A stretch of 64,000 bases of DNA from Hyposmocoma kahamanoa (GCF_003589595.1 NW_020653718.1:2616152-2680151), one strand, 5' to 3'. Positions 31,469 to 41,834 are shown, counted from the first letter of the stretch. Notes: generated by a model from the sequence alone, not told the origin. Numbers and translations: made by a program.

Positions 31469-31560
31469 TATATTAATTTATAGCGTGCGGATTGCGAACT
31501 CCTATAATCTAAATACCTCGCCTTAACGGAGTTAATCATGTTGCTAACTCCACCAGTTGA

Positions 31561-32104
31561 CCCGTCAACAACATAATATACACTTATCGGGACACTTGCC
31601 CGCTATAATGGAGCTCGGACTCCGGGATTTGAACCCTTGATCGATCAGGATAACTTTGTTAGGACAACCCTTTGATGAAATGCTTGATGTTAAATTTAAG
31701 ACAAGATGATGTTGTTGAAATTTCGTTTATTTTGTTATGTACTTGGTTTTTTTTATTATGGTAACCAAAATAGGCGTTTTGACTTGTTCTTGTCTAGTCA
31801 ATGACAAAAATCAATAAAATACCAAACCTTAGGGTGCCTACAAATTATAAGCACTGCAGGGGTATTGCTAACGTTATTAGATAGAAACGATATCATAACA
31901 AAGTGAACAGTACTGTGTACTTTGCGCGGCGAGCAGGATTACCACGATCGCGCTTAAATCCTATTAGTTGACGGATTATAGTTGATGAACTATTAAGCCG
32001 CTTACTACGTACTACGGTTTTAGTACAATCATATCAATACACGATTTATTTCTGCCCCACGAATTTTAGAATGGATCATCATTTCCCATTTTAGTTCATT
32101 TAGT
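31561..32104. other. No recognisable gene
   Basis: GGACTCCGGGATTTGAACCCTTGATC at about 31617-31642 looks like a reversed B-box region, but no cloverleaf is built around it. The rest is unassigned. Confidence 0.4.
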
Positions 32105-32284
32105 AGCGCCTCGGGTATGTTCGCGGAGGCGCACACGGACAGGTTTGCAGCCATCATACGCAAGAGGTGCGCCTCGATGCTGCACCGCCTGCGCGACAGC
32201 CCCAACCGCATCCTGAGCGCGTTGTCCGCACGCTGGGACTCGCCGATGCTCGCGCATTGGATGCCACTACATGCAGTCGTATAG
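32105..32284 (+). pseudogene. LINE ORF2 C-terminus
   Basis: A 59-codon frame with stop: SASGMFAEAHTDRFAAIIRK, RCASMLHRLRDSPNRIL and DSPMLAHWMPLHAVV. The pattern FxAxxRKRxxSxxxRxRxSxNxIL..HW is the closing segment of certain insect LINE proteins. GC-rich codons contrast with the AT-rich flanks. No upstream LINE is contiguous. Confidence 0.65.
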
Positions 32285-32759
32285 AAAATAAATGTTGTTT
32301 TGTTTTTGTGTCGCTGTACAATTAACTAACCCTTAGACCAAGCATTTTGTAATTTACTAACAAATTATGGACCAGTTTCGAAATAAAAGATTATTATAAT
32401 TATTATTTTACGCCATTTTCTTTATTAAAAAGTAAGCGATTTAAGTATTTTTAATTCTCGCAAGACCGAACACTGGGCACTTGGCTGTACGAGTTTTTCT
32501 TTTGCCTATTTTCGTAGTTCATTGTTAGTAGATAGATTCAAAAGTTTAGAGCAGCGGTCAGTAATGGATTTCCATACCTTTGCAGGCCTTGGCCGGGAAG
32601 AAGTCGCACGGACCATAAATGACTCACTTTCCGTGTTCGTTTTATGAGATCAACGCCAACATTTCCGTGCAGGTTTGACAAAATGGTGCATTTTTATAGA
32701 GGGACTAAAACGAGGCAATATATACTCGGGGTAGTCAGCCACCCGATCTTTAATTGTTA
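32285..32759. other. No recognisable feature
   Basis: Unassigned AT-rich stretch before the LINE insertion. Confidence 0.4.
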
Positions 32760-34219
32760 TTAAAATGGTTAGGGGAAAACCGCTGGAATTATTTCAGAGC
32801 TACCTTTCGAATCATACTCAATGTGCCAAAATTGGCGATTTACTGAGTCAGGAGCTTCCTGTGGAGCATGGCGTTCCACAGGGTAGTAATTTGGGTCCGA
32901 CTTTGTTTTTAGCCTATATCAATGATATATGTTCCATTATCTTAATTAATGGAAGTTTGCTGGCATTTGCTGATGACACGGCTCTCATTTCTACGGGTCG
33001 CAATAGGGAGCAAGCATTTCAAGCTGCACAAATTGGCTTGAACTCGATAACCAGTTGGCTCATTGATAATTTACTGTCGCTGAATGTTGTTAAGACGAAG
33101 TTTTTGAAATTCAGTATTAATCGACCAAAAGCATTAGAACCGTTACAGCTCAGTTTAGTCGCCCATAACCGCGCTGTAAATAGTAACCTTCCTTGCGACT
33201 GTCCTAAATTAGAAACAGCTACCACTGTCAGGTACCTGAGTGTGATTTTAGATGAACATCTAAATTTCGTACCCCACATTGAAAACCTAACAGGCAGAAT
33301 ACGTAAGCTTATATACATTTTTAAGCATCTAAGACATGTAGCTAAACTGCGTGTATTAAAAATGGTGTACCTTGCATTGTGTCAACGTTTACTAGTTTAC
33401 TGCATAACATCATGGGGTGGTTTATCTAAAACTCACATGCTTAGGATCGAGCGCGCTCAGGGAGCAGTTTTAAAGGTATGTACGTTCAAGCCTTTTCGTT
33501 TTCCAACAAGAGCTTTATATGAATATTGTGACGTACTCACAGTACGCCAACTCTTTGTTCTCCAAACTATACTACGACAACACACTGCCCCTCCCAGTAT
33601 ATACTTTCCTTCATTGCAACACAGTAGACGTGTGAATGTCGTATCCCGAAGAGTTATCTGCAAAACTTCTTTCAGTCAAAAGTTATTCTACTTTTTGGGA
33701 CGATTTTTATACAACAAAAGTAATAATATTTTAGGGTTTTATCTAAAAAATAAATATGAATGTAAGAATGTGATAACCAAATGGCTTCTAAAACTGTCAT
33801 ATGAAGAAATAGAAAATCTTCTTCATGCTGCTCAATGAAGTGTTTTCACATCAAATACGCACTCTTTTTCCAACACACACGCAAGTCACACACCCGCACG
33901 CAACACACCCTCCACATACACACACACACACACTCGCACACAAACACACACATACACTTTCAGTGAGAGAATTATTTATAAAGATCATATAATTTAGTTT
34001 AATTTAATTTTACTCATTTGCTATTGTTCTTATTAATTGCATAATGTATAAATAAAATAGCGAAATAAATTGTAAATTTAACTACGTCTTTGGAAGGTTT
34101 GCTGGTACGTATAGCACAGGTTACCCTTTTTTAAGAACCAGCGGTCATATCTACTGACTCTTTGATACTTACTGTACACTATGCATGTTGTATTATTAAA
34201 TAAATTTATTATTATTATA
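32760..34219 (+). mobile_element. LINE, 5'-truncated, with TTA-repeat tail
   Basis: Begins inside the RT domain, is followed by a 3' UTR with CA-rich repeats (33895-33957), and ends in a TTATTATTATTAT tail (34205-34217). A possible short duplication TTGTTAT occurs near 32752 and 34226. The type 3 SINE also ends in TTA repeats, so this LINE is a candidate for the machinery that moved it (inference only). Confidence 0.8.
32765..33838 (+). CDS. LINE reverse transcriptase, truncated ORF2 (open frame)
   Basis: 357-codon uninterrupted frame. RT motifs present: FQSYLSNHTQCAKI (10-23), GVPQGSNLGPTLFLAYINDI (36-55) and FADD with the paired catalytic Asp (68-71). A thumb-like region follows (LSLNVVKTKFLKFS, VRYLSVILDEHLNFVPHI where related LINEs have a YLG(V/I) motif), then YCITSWGG and a C-terminal region. 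The fingers and the endonuclease are missing because the element starts here. I read it as Jockey-superfamily-like; the exact clade is not resolved. Intact but not autonomous. Confidence 0.85.
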   Translation: MVRGKPLELFQSYLSNHTQCAKIGDLLSQELPVEHGVPQGSNLGPTLFLAYINDICSIILINGSLLAFADDTALISTGRNREQAFQAAQIGLNSITSWLIDNLLSLNVVKTKFLKFSINRPKALEPLQLSLVAHNRAVNSNLPCDCPKLETATTVRYLSVILDEHLNFVPHIENLTGRIRKLIYIFKHLRHVAKLRVLKMVYLALCQRLLVYCITSWGGLSKTHMLRIERAQGAVLKVCTFKPFRFPTRALYEYCDVLTVRQLFVLQTILRQHTAPPSIYFPSLQHSRRVNVVSRRVICKTSFSQKLFYFLGRFLYNKSNNILGFYLKNKYECKNVITKWLLKLSYEEIENLLHAAQ

Positions 34220-34315
34220 GATATTTGTTATGTAAGGCTGCAAAGACCTTGTTCGACGCGAGCGCTTGTATTGAAACTTGAGCAAGCGAAGGATTCTAAG
34301 ATTGATAATCTCAGT

Positions 34316-34734
34316 ACAGAGTACTAAAAAAACCGACCTCAAAAGTACGTGGAATTACGTCTATTTGCTAAATTTTATTGAAGTTCGCTACTATACAGGA
34401 CTTGACACAGGAGATAATAAAATCGGTTCTCACTATTCAAAGTATATTGAGAGAAAAACGCCTTGAATTGGAGAAATAGCACTAAAATAATTGCTCCTAA
34501 ATTAAAGTTAGGCGCTATTTATAAAAATGAATCTTCATGCGTGAACAGCCGCTAGAGGTGGATGATTTTCTTCAAAATGAAATGGGATCACTATGGAAGT
34601 ACCCCCTTTCCAATTAAAAAAGTATCATGAAAATTGGTTCACGAATACCGGAGTTATCGCGTAACATACATACAAAAAAAAAGAACATACAGTCGAATTG
34701 AGGACTTCCTTCTTTTTTGAAGTCGGTTAAAAAT
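34316..34734 (-). repeat. Family C element, tandem copy 1
   Basis: AATCTCAGTACAGAGTACT, ACCGACCTCAAAAGTACG, GGTTCTCACTATTCAAAG and GGCGCTATTTATAAAAATG, then TTATCGCGTAACATACATAC, ending TTTTGAAGTCGGTTAAAAAT. It and the copy at 34916 share the same start and are about 95% alike over their common part by eye. Confidence 0.8.
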
Positions 34735-34915
34735 AGAATCTTGAGCGTAGCGAGGGTATCAAGACACGAGACGTAAAACAACTTTGCTGCAGAGCAAACA
34801 CATAACTTTTCACCTCACTATGGCGAGGAAAATGGTAGATGAAAGAAAAACAGTTGAACTATGAGAAACAAAATTAGGTATCGTTGTCAATTTAATGTCA
34901 AGATTTTAAGTATAT

Positions 34916-35235
34916 AATCTCAGTACAGAGTACTAAAAAAACCGACCTCAAAAGTACGTGGAATTACGTCTATTTGCTAAGTTTTATTGAAATATCCCCT
35001 AGTTCGCCACTATACAGTACTTGACCCTGGAGATAATAAAAATAGGTTCTCACTACGACACTACTCAAAGTACATTGAGAGAAAAACGCCTTGAATTGGA
35101 GAAATAGCAACATCAACCATTAAAGTAATTGCCCCTAAATTGAATTAGGCGCTATTTATAAAAATGAATCTTCATGCGTGAACAGCCACCCTTCGAGGTG
35201 GATGATTTTCTTCAAAATGAAATGGGACCACAGCC
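34916..35235 (-). repeat. Family C element, tandem copy 2 (3' part lost)
   Basis: Same start and body as 34316-34734, but cut after AAATGAAATGGGACCAC. The TTTTGAAGTCGG end is missing. The spacer 34735-34915 between the copies is unassigned. Confidence 0.8.
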
Positions 35236-35714
35236 TTTCAGAGCTGGTGAGGTGAAAATGTAAATTTTACTAACAATGTCCATGTCTATTTCTAAATGAA
35301 TAAAAAATATTAATCTTAATATAAATTTACAACCTGAAGATCAGCATTAAACTTTGTCAGTGGGATTGTTCTGACTAAGCAATTATTCAGCTGACTTTAC
35401 AACAATAATTATCTACCAAAGTCAAGTCAGAGCTTACCCTTTGGTAAATAACGGGCATAATGTCTTAAATTCTCAACGCTTCTGTCCCATATTAATTTTA
35501 ACATCAAGTGCAATCCACGACGCCTTCCTAGACCATTCGTATTGAATGTTTATACTAATAATACTTCTTTTTACAACCCTTTGACAAGAATAAGTCGGGA
35601 CTACAATGACCTTATGACTGATTCTGGCGAAGATTTAGAGATGGATGTATTTGATAGTAATGTTAAAAGACTTCCCAATCGAATTCACAACCACCACGGT
35701 TTCTCTCTTTCATA
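35236..35714. other. No recognisable feature
   Basis: A short stretch (35617-35700: GACTGATTCTGGCGAAGATTTAGAGATGG) could be transposase- or gag-derived, but I cannot identify it. Confidence 0.35.
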
Positions 35715-35722
35715 GTTATAGT

Positions 35723-36092
35723 CTTAGAATAATAACGCATAGAATGATAGTTTCATATCAAATGAACTGTCACAAGTGAGGCAAAAATAGTTTTAGTAGT
35801 AGGTTAATTTTCGGTTTTAGTGAATGTTTATATAAAAATACAAGTTGAAATGCGTTACTTCCTTGTGGAATGTGATGTTAGTATCTATTTTATGTTTGTC
35901 TGACGGAATTTTACACTCATTTACCGCACTTTCGTCATTTTTAGCTGAAATTCTTGAGCTGTTCGCGGTGCAAGTTGACCTAGAGCACTGAAGGCCAGCC
36001 CGCTCGTGTAGGCCCATTGGGCGCGCTTCAATTTGCTTCACTTAGCGTGTGCGGACTAGGTTTCTAATGTTTCTATGCGTTATTATTCTAAG
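35723..36092 (-). mobile_element. MITE family J copy 1, THAP-like relic
   Basis: 370 bp with inverted ends CTTAGAATAATAACGCATAG. It is flanked by 8-bp duplications GTTATAGT (35715-35722) and GTCATAGT (36093-36100), with one difference. The second copy is 45084-45461 in the opposite orientation. The reverse strand encodes a peptide with SAVNECKIPSDKHKID and NITFHKEVTHF, which resembles the start of a THAP zinc finger. P-element transposases begin with a THAP domain and make 8-bp duplications, so a P-derived element is the best guess. Confidence 0.75.
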
Positions 36093-36100
36093 GTCATAGT

Positions 36101-36819
36101 AATTCTATTTTATTTAAGGTTACATTCTAGAGGTTTACATTCTAGAGTAGAACCAGTAGTAATGTTTAAGCTTTTGTTAAGGAGTGAATGTAAACTGTTT
36201 TGTACATCTAATTATATAAATAAATAAAAATCAAGATGAAGCATCGGACGATCCGACAGCGAAAATTAGTAGGGTGGAACACTTCCACTTTATGAAACGA
36301 CGATTTTGCCTTCTAACTTAAACGTCAAACTTATAAATGGTGCCTGGCGACCCCAAAGTCAGTCGTCTTAAACAGTTTTTCATCGGTGTGCACGCTTAAA
36401 AGGGTGATGTGGTGAACAGTGACACTTCAAGTCCATATAAAGTACACGCGCGTACATTTTAAGTTTTCACACAGTCACAAATAAGTTTAAAACTAAACAT
36501 GAGCATGACCAGCCCGTTGATGCAATTTTTAAGTAAACCGATTCAACATTAAGGTGAAGCGAATCGTCTAGATCGTATTTACAATTTAAACTAAACAATA
36601 TCTTAAGGGAAGGCTCTCAAAGTTGTTATTATTATGGCTATTAAATCAAAATTATAATATAAAAAAGGTGTTTTATAAGATCGATTACAAACACAAATTT
36701 TTGAAACGATTCTTATAAGATCGGTTCTAGAGCAAATGATCCGATCTATCAATGGATTCAGAAGCATGTCATCCATGACGATCCAAAAAATCGATTTAAA
36801 GCAAAAAATCGTGCATCCC
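36101..36819. other. No recognisable feature
   Basis: Contains a short direct repeat GGTTTACATTCTAGAG / GGTTACATTCTAGAG (about 36117-36147). Otherwise unassigned. Confidence 0.45.
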
Positions 36820-36822
36820 TAA

Positions 36823-37060
36823 GGCCTTATTCAGAGTGACGGCGGGCGCGGGTGCGTGTAAATCAAATGTACGTATAACGAATAGATCTATTGGCTCGGT
36901 CCACCTGTATCTTTCACAGTCCTTGGTCTAGCGTCTGTTTGCGATTTCGACGTGTGGATCTACCCGCTTGTAGCAGCTTCGGCACTGTGAAAGGGAAGAT
37001 GCCAGGACCCGCGCGCCCGAACCCGCCGCCGCCGCGCGCGCCTGCACTCTGAATTAGCCC
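36823..37060. mobile_element. Harbinger-like MITE, family K
   Basis: 238 bp, GC-rich, with inverted ends GGCCTTATTCAGAGTG and CACTCTGAATTAGCCC, flanked by TAA on both sides (36820-36822 and 37061-37063). A 3-bp TAA duplication and GG-starting ends fit PIF/Harbinger. The interior has GCGCGCG-type runs. Frames read through it are artefacts of its composition. Confidence 0.7.
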
Positions 37061-37063
37061 TAA

Positions 37064-37593
37064 GAGCATTCGTGCTTCCTGCTTCCGCTCGTCCCGCAAC
37101 ATACCACTGTGTCGCCCACGGCTGCCGATGATGCCCGATCGATAGGTGAAGGTAAGTGCCTACAGATGAGTGTACCGACGGCGGCACAAGCGCTCATACA
37201 AGTCTTTCATTTATGAACATTCGGCTTCGCACGACTGCACACGGCGATCAACGTCATTTTCACCTCTTTGAGCGTAAGCTTAGGGTTCTTTTTCCTCGTA
37301 GTGAGCGCCTGGTGTCATTAGTCAGATTTAGATGGCTATTATAACGTAGGTATTTTCGATTTTGTATGAAAGCGATATTACTATTACGTAGCTATTAAGT
37401 AATCTGTGCAACAGGTTAAAGCCATATGTCAAAAGTTCTCTTATCACAAGAAAGTCATAAAAATAATATGAACTTTCATAAAACAAATTTTGTAACTATG
37501 CTACTTTAAGCATAAAAGTTATCGGCTAATTTCCTTCGTAGAAACTTTAAACTTCTCCTGAAAAGTTATTTTTCTGACGTGGTTTTATTACCA
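37064..37593. other. No recognisable feature
   Basis: Unassigned; no supportable gene. Confidence 0.4.
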
Positions 37594-37655
37594 ATTCGTC
37601 CAGGGAAACACTGCCAGCTTATCTATTCCCTCAGATCTTTGCGATTTAAGAGCTA
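37594..37655 (+). repeat. Family A fragments, internally deleted
   Basis: ATTCGTCCAGGGAAACACTG joins directly to CCCTCAGATCTTTGCGATTTAAG. About 130 bp of the family middle is missing. Confidence 0.6.
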
Positions 37656-38036
37656 TACAACCTCAAATGACTTTGGTTGATCCCGCATAACAGTGAAACT
37701 GTTGAATCAATCACTTCGGAAAAAATATATGGTGAAATTTAGGATATATACAGATTATACTATATGGTATGAAAACATTATTCCTAAAAATTGTTATAAT
37801 AGAAAAAAAACACAAACTTACCTCGAGATTTTACAAGAAAACCATTTAAATCGATTTCTTTTCCCTTCAATTTTACATCAATAGATCTCTAGAAACTTCA
37901 AATCTCAAACGTCATCGCACCCATGCTGTGTGACTGAACTATAGCGTTGTGCAACGCTAAAGCACCGTTAGGTTATGCAAATGTGTGTGTCTGTACATGG
38001 CGCGCAGCGGGGGCGCACTCATACAAGTCGCGCCGA
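37656..38036. other. No gene; small palindrome
   Basis: TAGCGTTGTGCAACGCTA at 37941-37958 is a near-perfect palindrome. Rest unassigned. Confidence 0.45.
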
Positions 38037-38040
38037 TTAA

Positions 38041-38403
38041 GAAGGAGCAGAGGAAAAATTCCTTCATTCCTTCTAATCAGAAACATAAAACAATAAAGTT
38101 TCCTCGATAGATAAAAATCACGAAATGACCTCTAATTTTCACATTTTTTCGATTCATCTTCGAAATGCTACAGGTTATTAGGACAAAAATTAGATAATTA
38201 ATTATATTTATGCATGATCGAGAACTGTCACTACGGAATTTTTTTAATCCCTTTATTTTAGAGTTATTCCGCTAAAATGAATTTGGTACTTTTAATGCGC
38301 AAAATTCAACATCTCCTGTCGCATGTCACGCGAACTTCAGGCATATATTTGTCTCACAAATGTGGGCGGAGCCAACGTCAAAACTTTTTTGGCATGCTCC
38401 CTC
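38041..38403. mobile_element. piggyBac-type MITE, family H copy 2
   Basis: Flanked by TTAA (38037-38040 and 38404-38407), with ends GAAGGAGCA and TGCTCCCTC. Nearly identical to 38-484 from ACATAAAACAATAAAG onward. It lacks the extra internal segment of copy 1. Confidence 0.75.
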
Positions 38404-38431
38404 TTAATGTGGAGTTAACCATACTTTTTCT

Positions 38432-38880
38432 TAAGCTTCATTTTTATTTCATAGGTAAGTAAATTATAATTGAAATCATCATACTGATGAAACTCTACTG
38501 TCCATTCGTAAAGCAGATTCCCCTGAGAAGAATGAGTAAGAACCTTTAGGGGTTGCTCTTGTAAATATACATTTGAATACCTTTATTGTTACAATATTTA
38601 ATTTAAAAATCTCAGATCGAGACTACCTGCAAGAGCTAAACGGGTCACTGCCACGGATTGTTGTCGTCCGGATACGCAGAAACTGTATAATAACCTTTAG
38701 TATAAAGTTTTTGTTTCACTATAGTTTTAAACCTTGTAAATAGGAAACTTTGAATATCAATCGGAATCTTATTATAGACGAGGACGACTGTCGAGAACAA
38801 CTAGTTTATTTTTATTCCTCGTATTAATGTTATGTCTTTTACTATTTTTCATAAAAAGCAGGATAAAGGTTCGAAATATC
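38432..38880 (-). pseudogene. Jockey-like LINE 3' end
   Basis: From the 3' UTR (TTATTTCATAGGTAAGTAAATT, GCAGATTCCCCTGAGAAG) into coding sequence on the reverse strand: MKNSKRHNINTRNKNKLVVL, then KIPIDIQSFLFTRFKTIVKQ with a frame break. It matches the piece at 6192-6437. Confidence 0.7.
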
Positions 38881-39104
38881 GTAGATAGATTAATATCACA
38901 AGGTACAAGGTAAGTGAAGGCAGGTAAACTATAGTGGTATTCATAACTGACAGCTGGGTGGATTTATTCTCCAAGTTAGCCTATATATTGCGGCAATGTA
39001 CAAAATTTACGTCGGAAGATAACCTGCACCATGTGCTCCGACGTATTTTACGATAGGGTTATGAATTTTTCGACACGATTTCTGGTAGTTTTAGTTGATA
39101 GCTT

Positions 39105-39680
39105 AGATATAGTGTAATGGTGGCACTTCACATGGGTATTTTTTATACGTGTTTGATAAATTTGGCAAACAATCACCATGTATAGATAACAGTAGAGCTC
39201 CATGTGAGAGAGTTCGTCCAGGGAAGTACTGTCACCTTACCTATTTCTGCCGCCAAGGAGTAATGTAAACATTACAGGTGAAATTACAGGCGCATGGGAG
39301 TTGTCAGCTTATGTGTTAGGGTATCGGGCGCAGTGGCAGTGCCCCTCAAATATTTGTGATTTAAAATTCTGAGTGGCACTGCAACTGTAATGGAAAGGCT
39401 TGTCGCTTACCACCAGGCACACGATTTGTTCGTCCCGTCACAAAGTGACAAAGTATTTGCTTTGTTTTCCTATTCCACAAATATTGCAAACACCAAACTC
39501 GCGTGTCGGTTTTCGTTATTTTACGGTCATATTTACTATTTTAACTCTTTATTTGGCTCCATATGCAGACCGCCATGTTTGTCTCTGCATATTTATCTGT
39601 ACGTCAAATATTTTTCCAAGTACATACGTCACGCACCCAATAGCGAATACAAGGAGCTACGTGAACTGCCGCCATTATTT
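39105..39680 (+). repeat. Dispersed repeat T copy 2, holding a family A insertion
   Basis: Homologous to 2150-2527. It is interrupted after CACCATGTATAGATAAC and resumes at GTGACAAAGTATTTGC (39445). The uninterrupted copy reads ACCATGTGTAAATAATACATACGTGTGACAAAG. Confidence 0.75.
39191..39443 (+). repeat. Family A retroposon inside repeat T
   Basis: AGTAGAGCTCCATGTGAGAG, TATTTCTGCCGCCAAGG, GAAATTACAGGCGCATGGG, GCGCAGTGGCAGTGCCCC and GCACACGATTTGTTCGTCC. About 40 bp of the middle (GCGTTCCGG...GGTAAGGG) is deleted. Comparison with the empty site at 2150-2527 gives the true family ends. Confidence 0.85.
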
Positions 39681-39694
39681 GAGACTTGTGATAT

Positions 39695-39785
39695 ATTTGA
39701 AGACTTCACCGATTCAGCGGTGTACACTAAAGTCGCTAGATCAGGAGGGCACGGGTTCGATTCCCGGAAGGATCAATTTAGGAAT
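39695..39785 (+). repeat. tRNA-derived SINE head
   Basis: AGCGGTGTACACTAAAGTC, then B box GGGTTCGATTCCCGG and AAGGATCAATTTAGGAATC. The A box is weak; no full cloverleaf. Confidence 0.5.
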
Positions 39786-39817
39786 CAAACTTTTCTAAAT
39801 TGGTATGTCAAAGTCAG

Positions 39818-39900
39818 AGTAATAAAGTCTTTATTTCATAGGCAAGCAAATTACACTTGAAATCATTCCGTACATTCGTAAGGCAGGTTCTCCTGTTTGT
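39818..39900 (-). repeat. Jockey-like LINE 3' tail, reverse strand
   Basis: TCAAAGTCAGAGTAATAAAG, TTATTTCATAGGCAAGCAAATTACACTTG and GTAAGGCAGGTTCTCC. Confidence 0.7.
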
Positions 39901-39906
39901 TAATTT

Positions 39907-40112
39907 TGTCCAGGAGGTGCTACCGCATTTGAAAAAAAAAGACATGAATAATCTATATAAACTACTTTACATTATATTTATATAATTTTTTTCCTTGTCC
40001 TATAAAAAAATATGTTTTTAATTATTTTTTTGTGGTGGCGCGCGTCGTTGAAATTTTTTATCTTGCCTAAGTTGGCTGTGACGCAAAATCTTTGGGAACC
40101 CATGCTCTAGGG
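39907..40112. mobile_element. hAT-like MITE remnant, family F copy 1
   Basis: GTCCAGGAGGTGCTACCGCATT, TTTTTTCCTTGT and TTTTGTGGTGGCGCGCG end with AAAATCTTTGGGAACCCATGCTCTAG. The end resembles the hAT end motif CAG-x-GGTTCTCAAA in reverse. A second copy at 44268-44470 shares the whole order. No duplication identified. Confidence 0.55.
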
Positions 40113-40320
40113 AGTTGGGTATGGTCTAGGTTCCTACTATTTATCTTTCTAATTTGTAGTCTAGGTGTTCTGGCTAGTGCCCCAAAGTGATTCCGTAGCT
40201 CTCGTTCTTATCTTATATAGAGTATTCCCTAGTTTGAGACCATAAACTTGGTGTTCTTATTCGTATTTACTTATAGACATATTATGTCTATGTATTTACC
40301 TATACTCCATCCAATGATGA

Positions 40321-40560
40321 GAAATGTCATTTATTTGTGTAAAAACTATTCTGCCAAATCATCCCGGTGACAACAGCGCTCCGATTGGCCAGCCCGATGT
40401 CGAAACAATTGACGGCGGTCGTCAATTGTTTCACTTCACTACGACCAGTTTAACTTGAGCTTTGCTATAATGGAAGAGAATTGCAAAATTACATATTTAA
40501 TATTTGATTACCGATGAAATGTGATTCCGTTTGCTTTGTAATTAGATGCTTTGCTGTTTT
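40321..40560. mobile_element. hAT-type MITE, family E copy 3 (partial)
   Basis: Reverse of about 1205-1445 of copy 1: GAAATGTCATTTATTTG, GCCAAATCATCCCGGTGAC, CAATTGACGGCGGTCGTCAATTG, GACCAGTTTAACTTGAGC and ACCGATGAAATGTGATTCCG. The stem-loop is conserved while its loop has changed. Confidence 0.75.
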
Positions 40561-40577
40561 ATATGTTTTGAATATGC

Positions 40578-40698
40578 CTGTAATTTCCCCACATCCTTAC
40601 TCTTAAAAACCAGAACGCAATAAAGCTCACATTATCGCTTGGCGGCAGGAATAGGTAAGGTGGCAGTACTTCCCTGGACGAACTCTTTCACAAGGAGC
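40578..40698 (-). repeat. Family A retroposon, 5' part
   Basis: TGCCTGTAATTTCC, ACCAGAACGCAATAAAG, GGCGGCAGGAATAGGTAAGG and CTTTCACAAGGAGC. Confidence 0.8.
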
Positions 40699-41514
40699 GT
40701 AACGCTTCGTGCGAACCTTTGGAATGTTCACAATATGGGGGTGGAACCCTATTCTACATCTATTCCCCCGCTGATGGAAAGGCGAAGGTGGAACGATCGT
40801 GCAACCTTTGGAAAAAGCTTGAAACCCCCGACCGGCTTTGGGCAAGGCTATGACCCAAACTCTCTTAGAGGAGCTCCACGTCCAACAGTGGAACGTATAA
40901 GTTAAAAATACACTTGAAACTAATAAAAACATTTTCTGAAATTATCTCTAAAATGTCCCGTCACTCGTAATTCTAATCAGCGATTCCGGAATACTAATAT
41001 TTGTCCTTCGCATCCTCGCAAATTGAGTCCCGACTCCTGTACCCAAAGAGGTCCCTCATCCCGAACACTAATATTAGGGGTGCAACACACTGTATAGATA
41101 ACCCGCAACTTGAAATTAATTATCAAATTAAATCAAAGCGATACTATTCTATAGCGATTACACTTGCAATTTCGTCGGTCGGTACGTGTGTCATTTTAAG
41201 TTTTAAGGTTTGTTATTTATGTAGTAAACGTATATAGCGAAAAAATACCCGTCTCTCTATATGCTACGGTGTCTCCAGCGGCGAATACTTGCCAGGTGAA
41301 GCCTGAAAGCCAGCAATTTGCGTAGGCTTTTTCCTTTTCTTCGACATGGATCTAAGCATTATTTTATCTTAAATATTGTTGTGTTTTCTGTTGAAGAATA
41401 AAGTCTTTTTATTTTTATTTTTTATTTTTTAATTACTTAATTAAAATTTGTAATTTTATATGATAGACTGATCAATAAACCCTTATCTCGGTCGTTCAAA
41501 TAATAGATAGTTTA
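40699..41514. other. Unassigned; no supportable gene
   Basis: GC-richer at 40699-40905 with open frames on both strands (88 and 101 codons) but no motif; possibly part of LINE family Q (AACGCTTCGTGCGAACC resembles 55120). A T/A-rich run follows AATAAAGTC at about 41399-41435, like a retroposed 3' end. Confidence 0.4.
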
Positions 41515-41745
41515 GTAGCAGAAGAGGTCCTTGTGAAAGAGTTCGTCCAGGGTACTGCCACCTTACCTATTTCTGCCGCCAAGCAGTAATGTCAGCATTA
41601 CTGCGCTCCGGTTTGGAAGGGTAAGGGTGCTGTTGAAATTACAGGCACACGGGATTGTCAGTGGTAGCGCCCCTGAGAATTGCAATTTAAGCTCTGAATG
41701 GCATTGTAACTGTCATGGACGGACGTGTAAGCTTATCATTAGGGG
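41515..41745 (+). repeat. Family A retroposon, internally deleted
   Basis: CCTTGTGAAAGAGTTCGTCCAG, CTATTTCTGCCGCCAAGCAG, GAAGGGTAAGGGTGCTG and GAAATTACAGGCACACGGG. The CTTATGTCTCAGGGTGACGG block is missing. Confidence 0.8.
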
Positions 41746-41834
41746 CAAAACAAAGATGTATGCATCGATTCGCTTTATGTTTTTGTATCTAACATACAAA
41801 GGAATCCTTTGACGTAATTCATAATGTTTATTTT

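Larger units (their letters stand above)
30785..31560 (+). repeat. Dispersed repeat M, copy 1, with two nested insertions
   Basis: Aligns with 58250-58560: GAGATATTTC, GACAGAGAA(T/C)CTGCT, CGTCAGTCGCCAT, TGTCGACGTCGGATC and GCGTG(C/G)GGATTGCG, then AATACCTCGCCTTAA. A MITE (30938-31223) and a SINE (31247-31468) interrupt this copy and are absent from the other. Confidence 0.75.

Noticed and set aside
33895..33957. CA-rich microsatellite as an independent feature
   Set aside because: It belongs to the 3' UTR of the LINE insertion 32760-34219.
37156..37344. Possible exon near a GC-rich island
   Set aside because: The island is a Harbinger-like MITE and the frame has no domain or splice context I can support.
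40627..40932. 101- and 88-codon overlapping frames
   Set aside because: They include family A sequence at one end and lack motifs; composition alone keeps them open.
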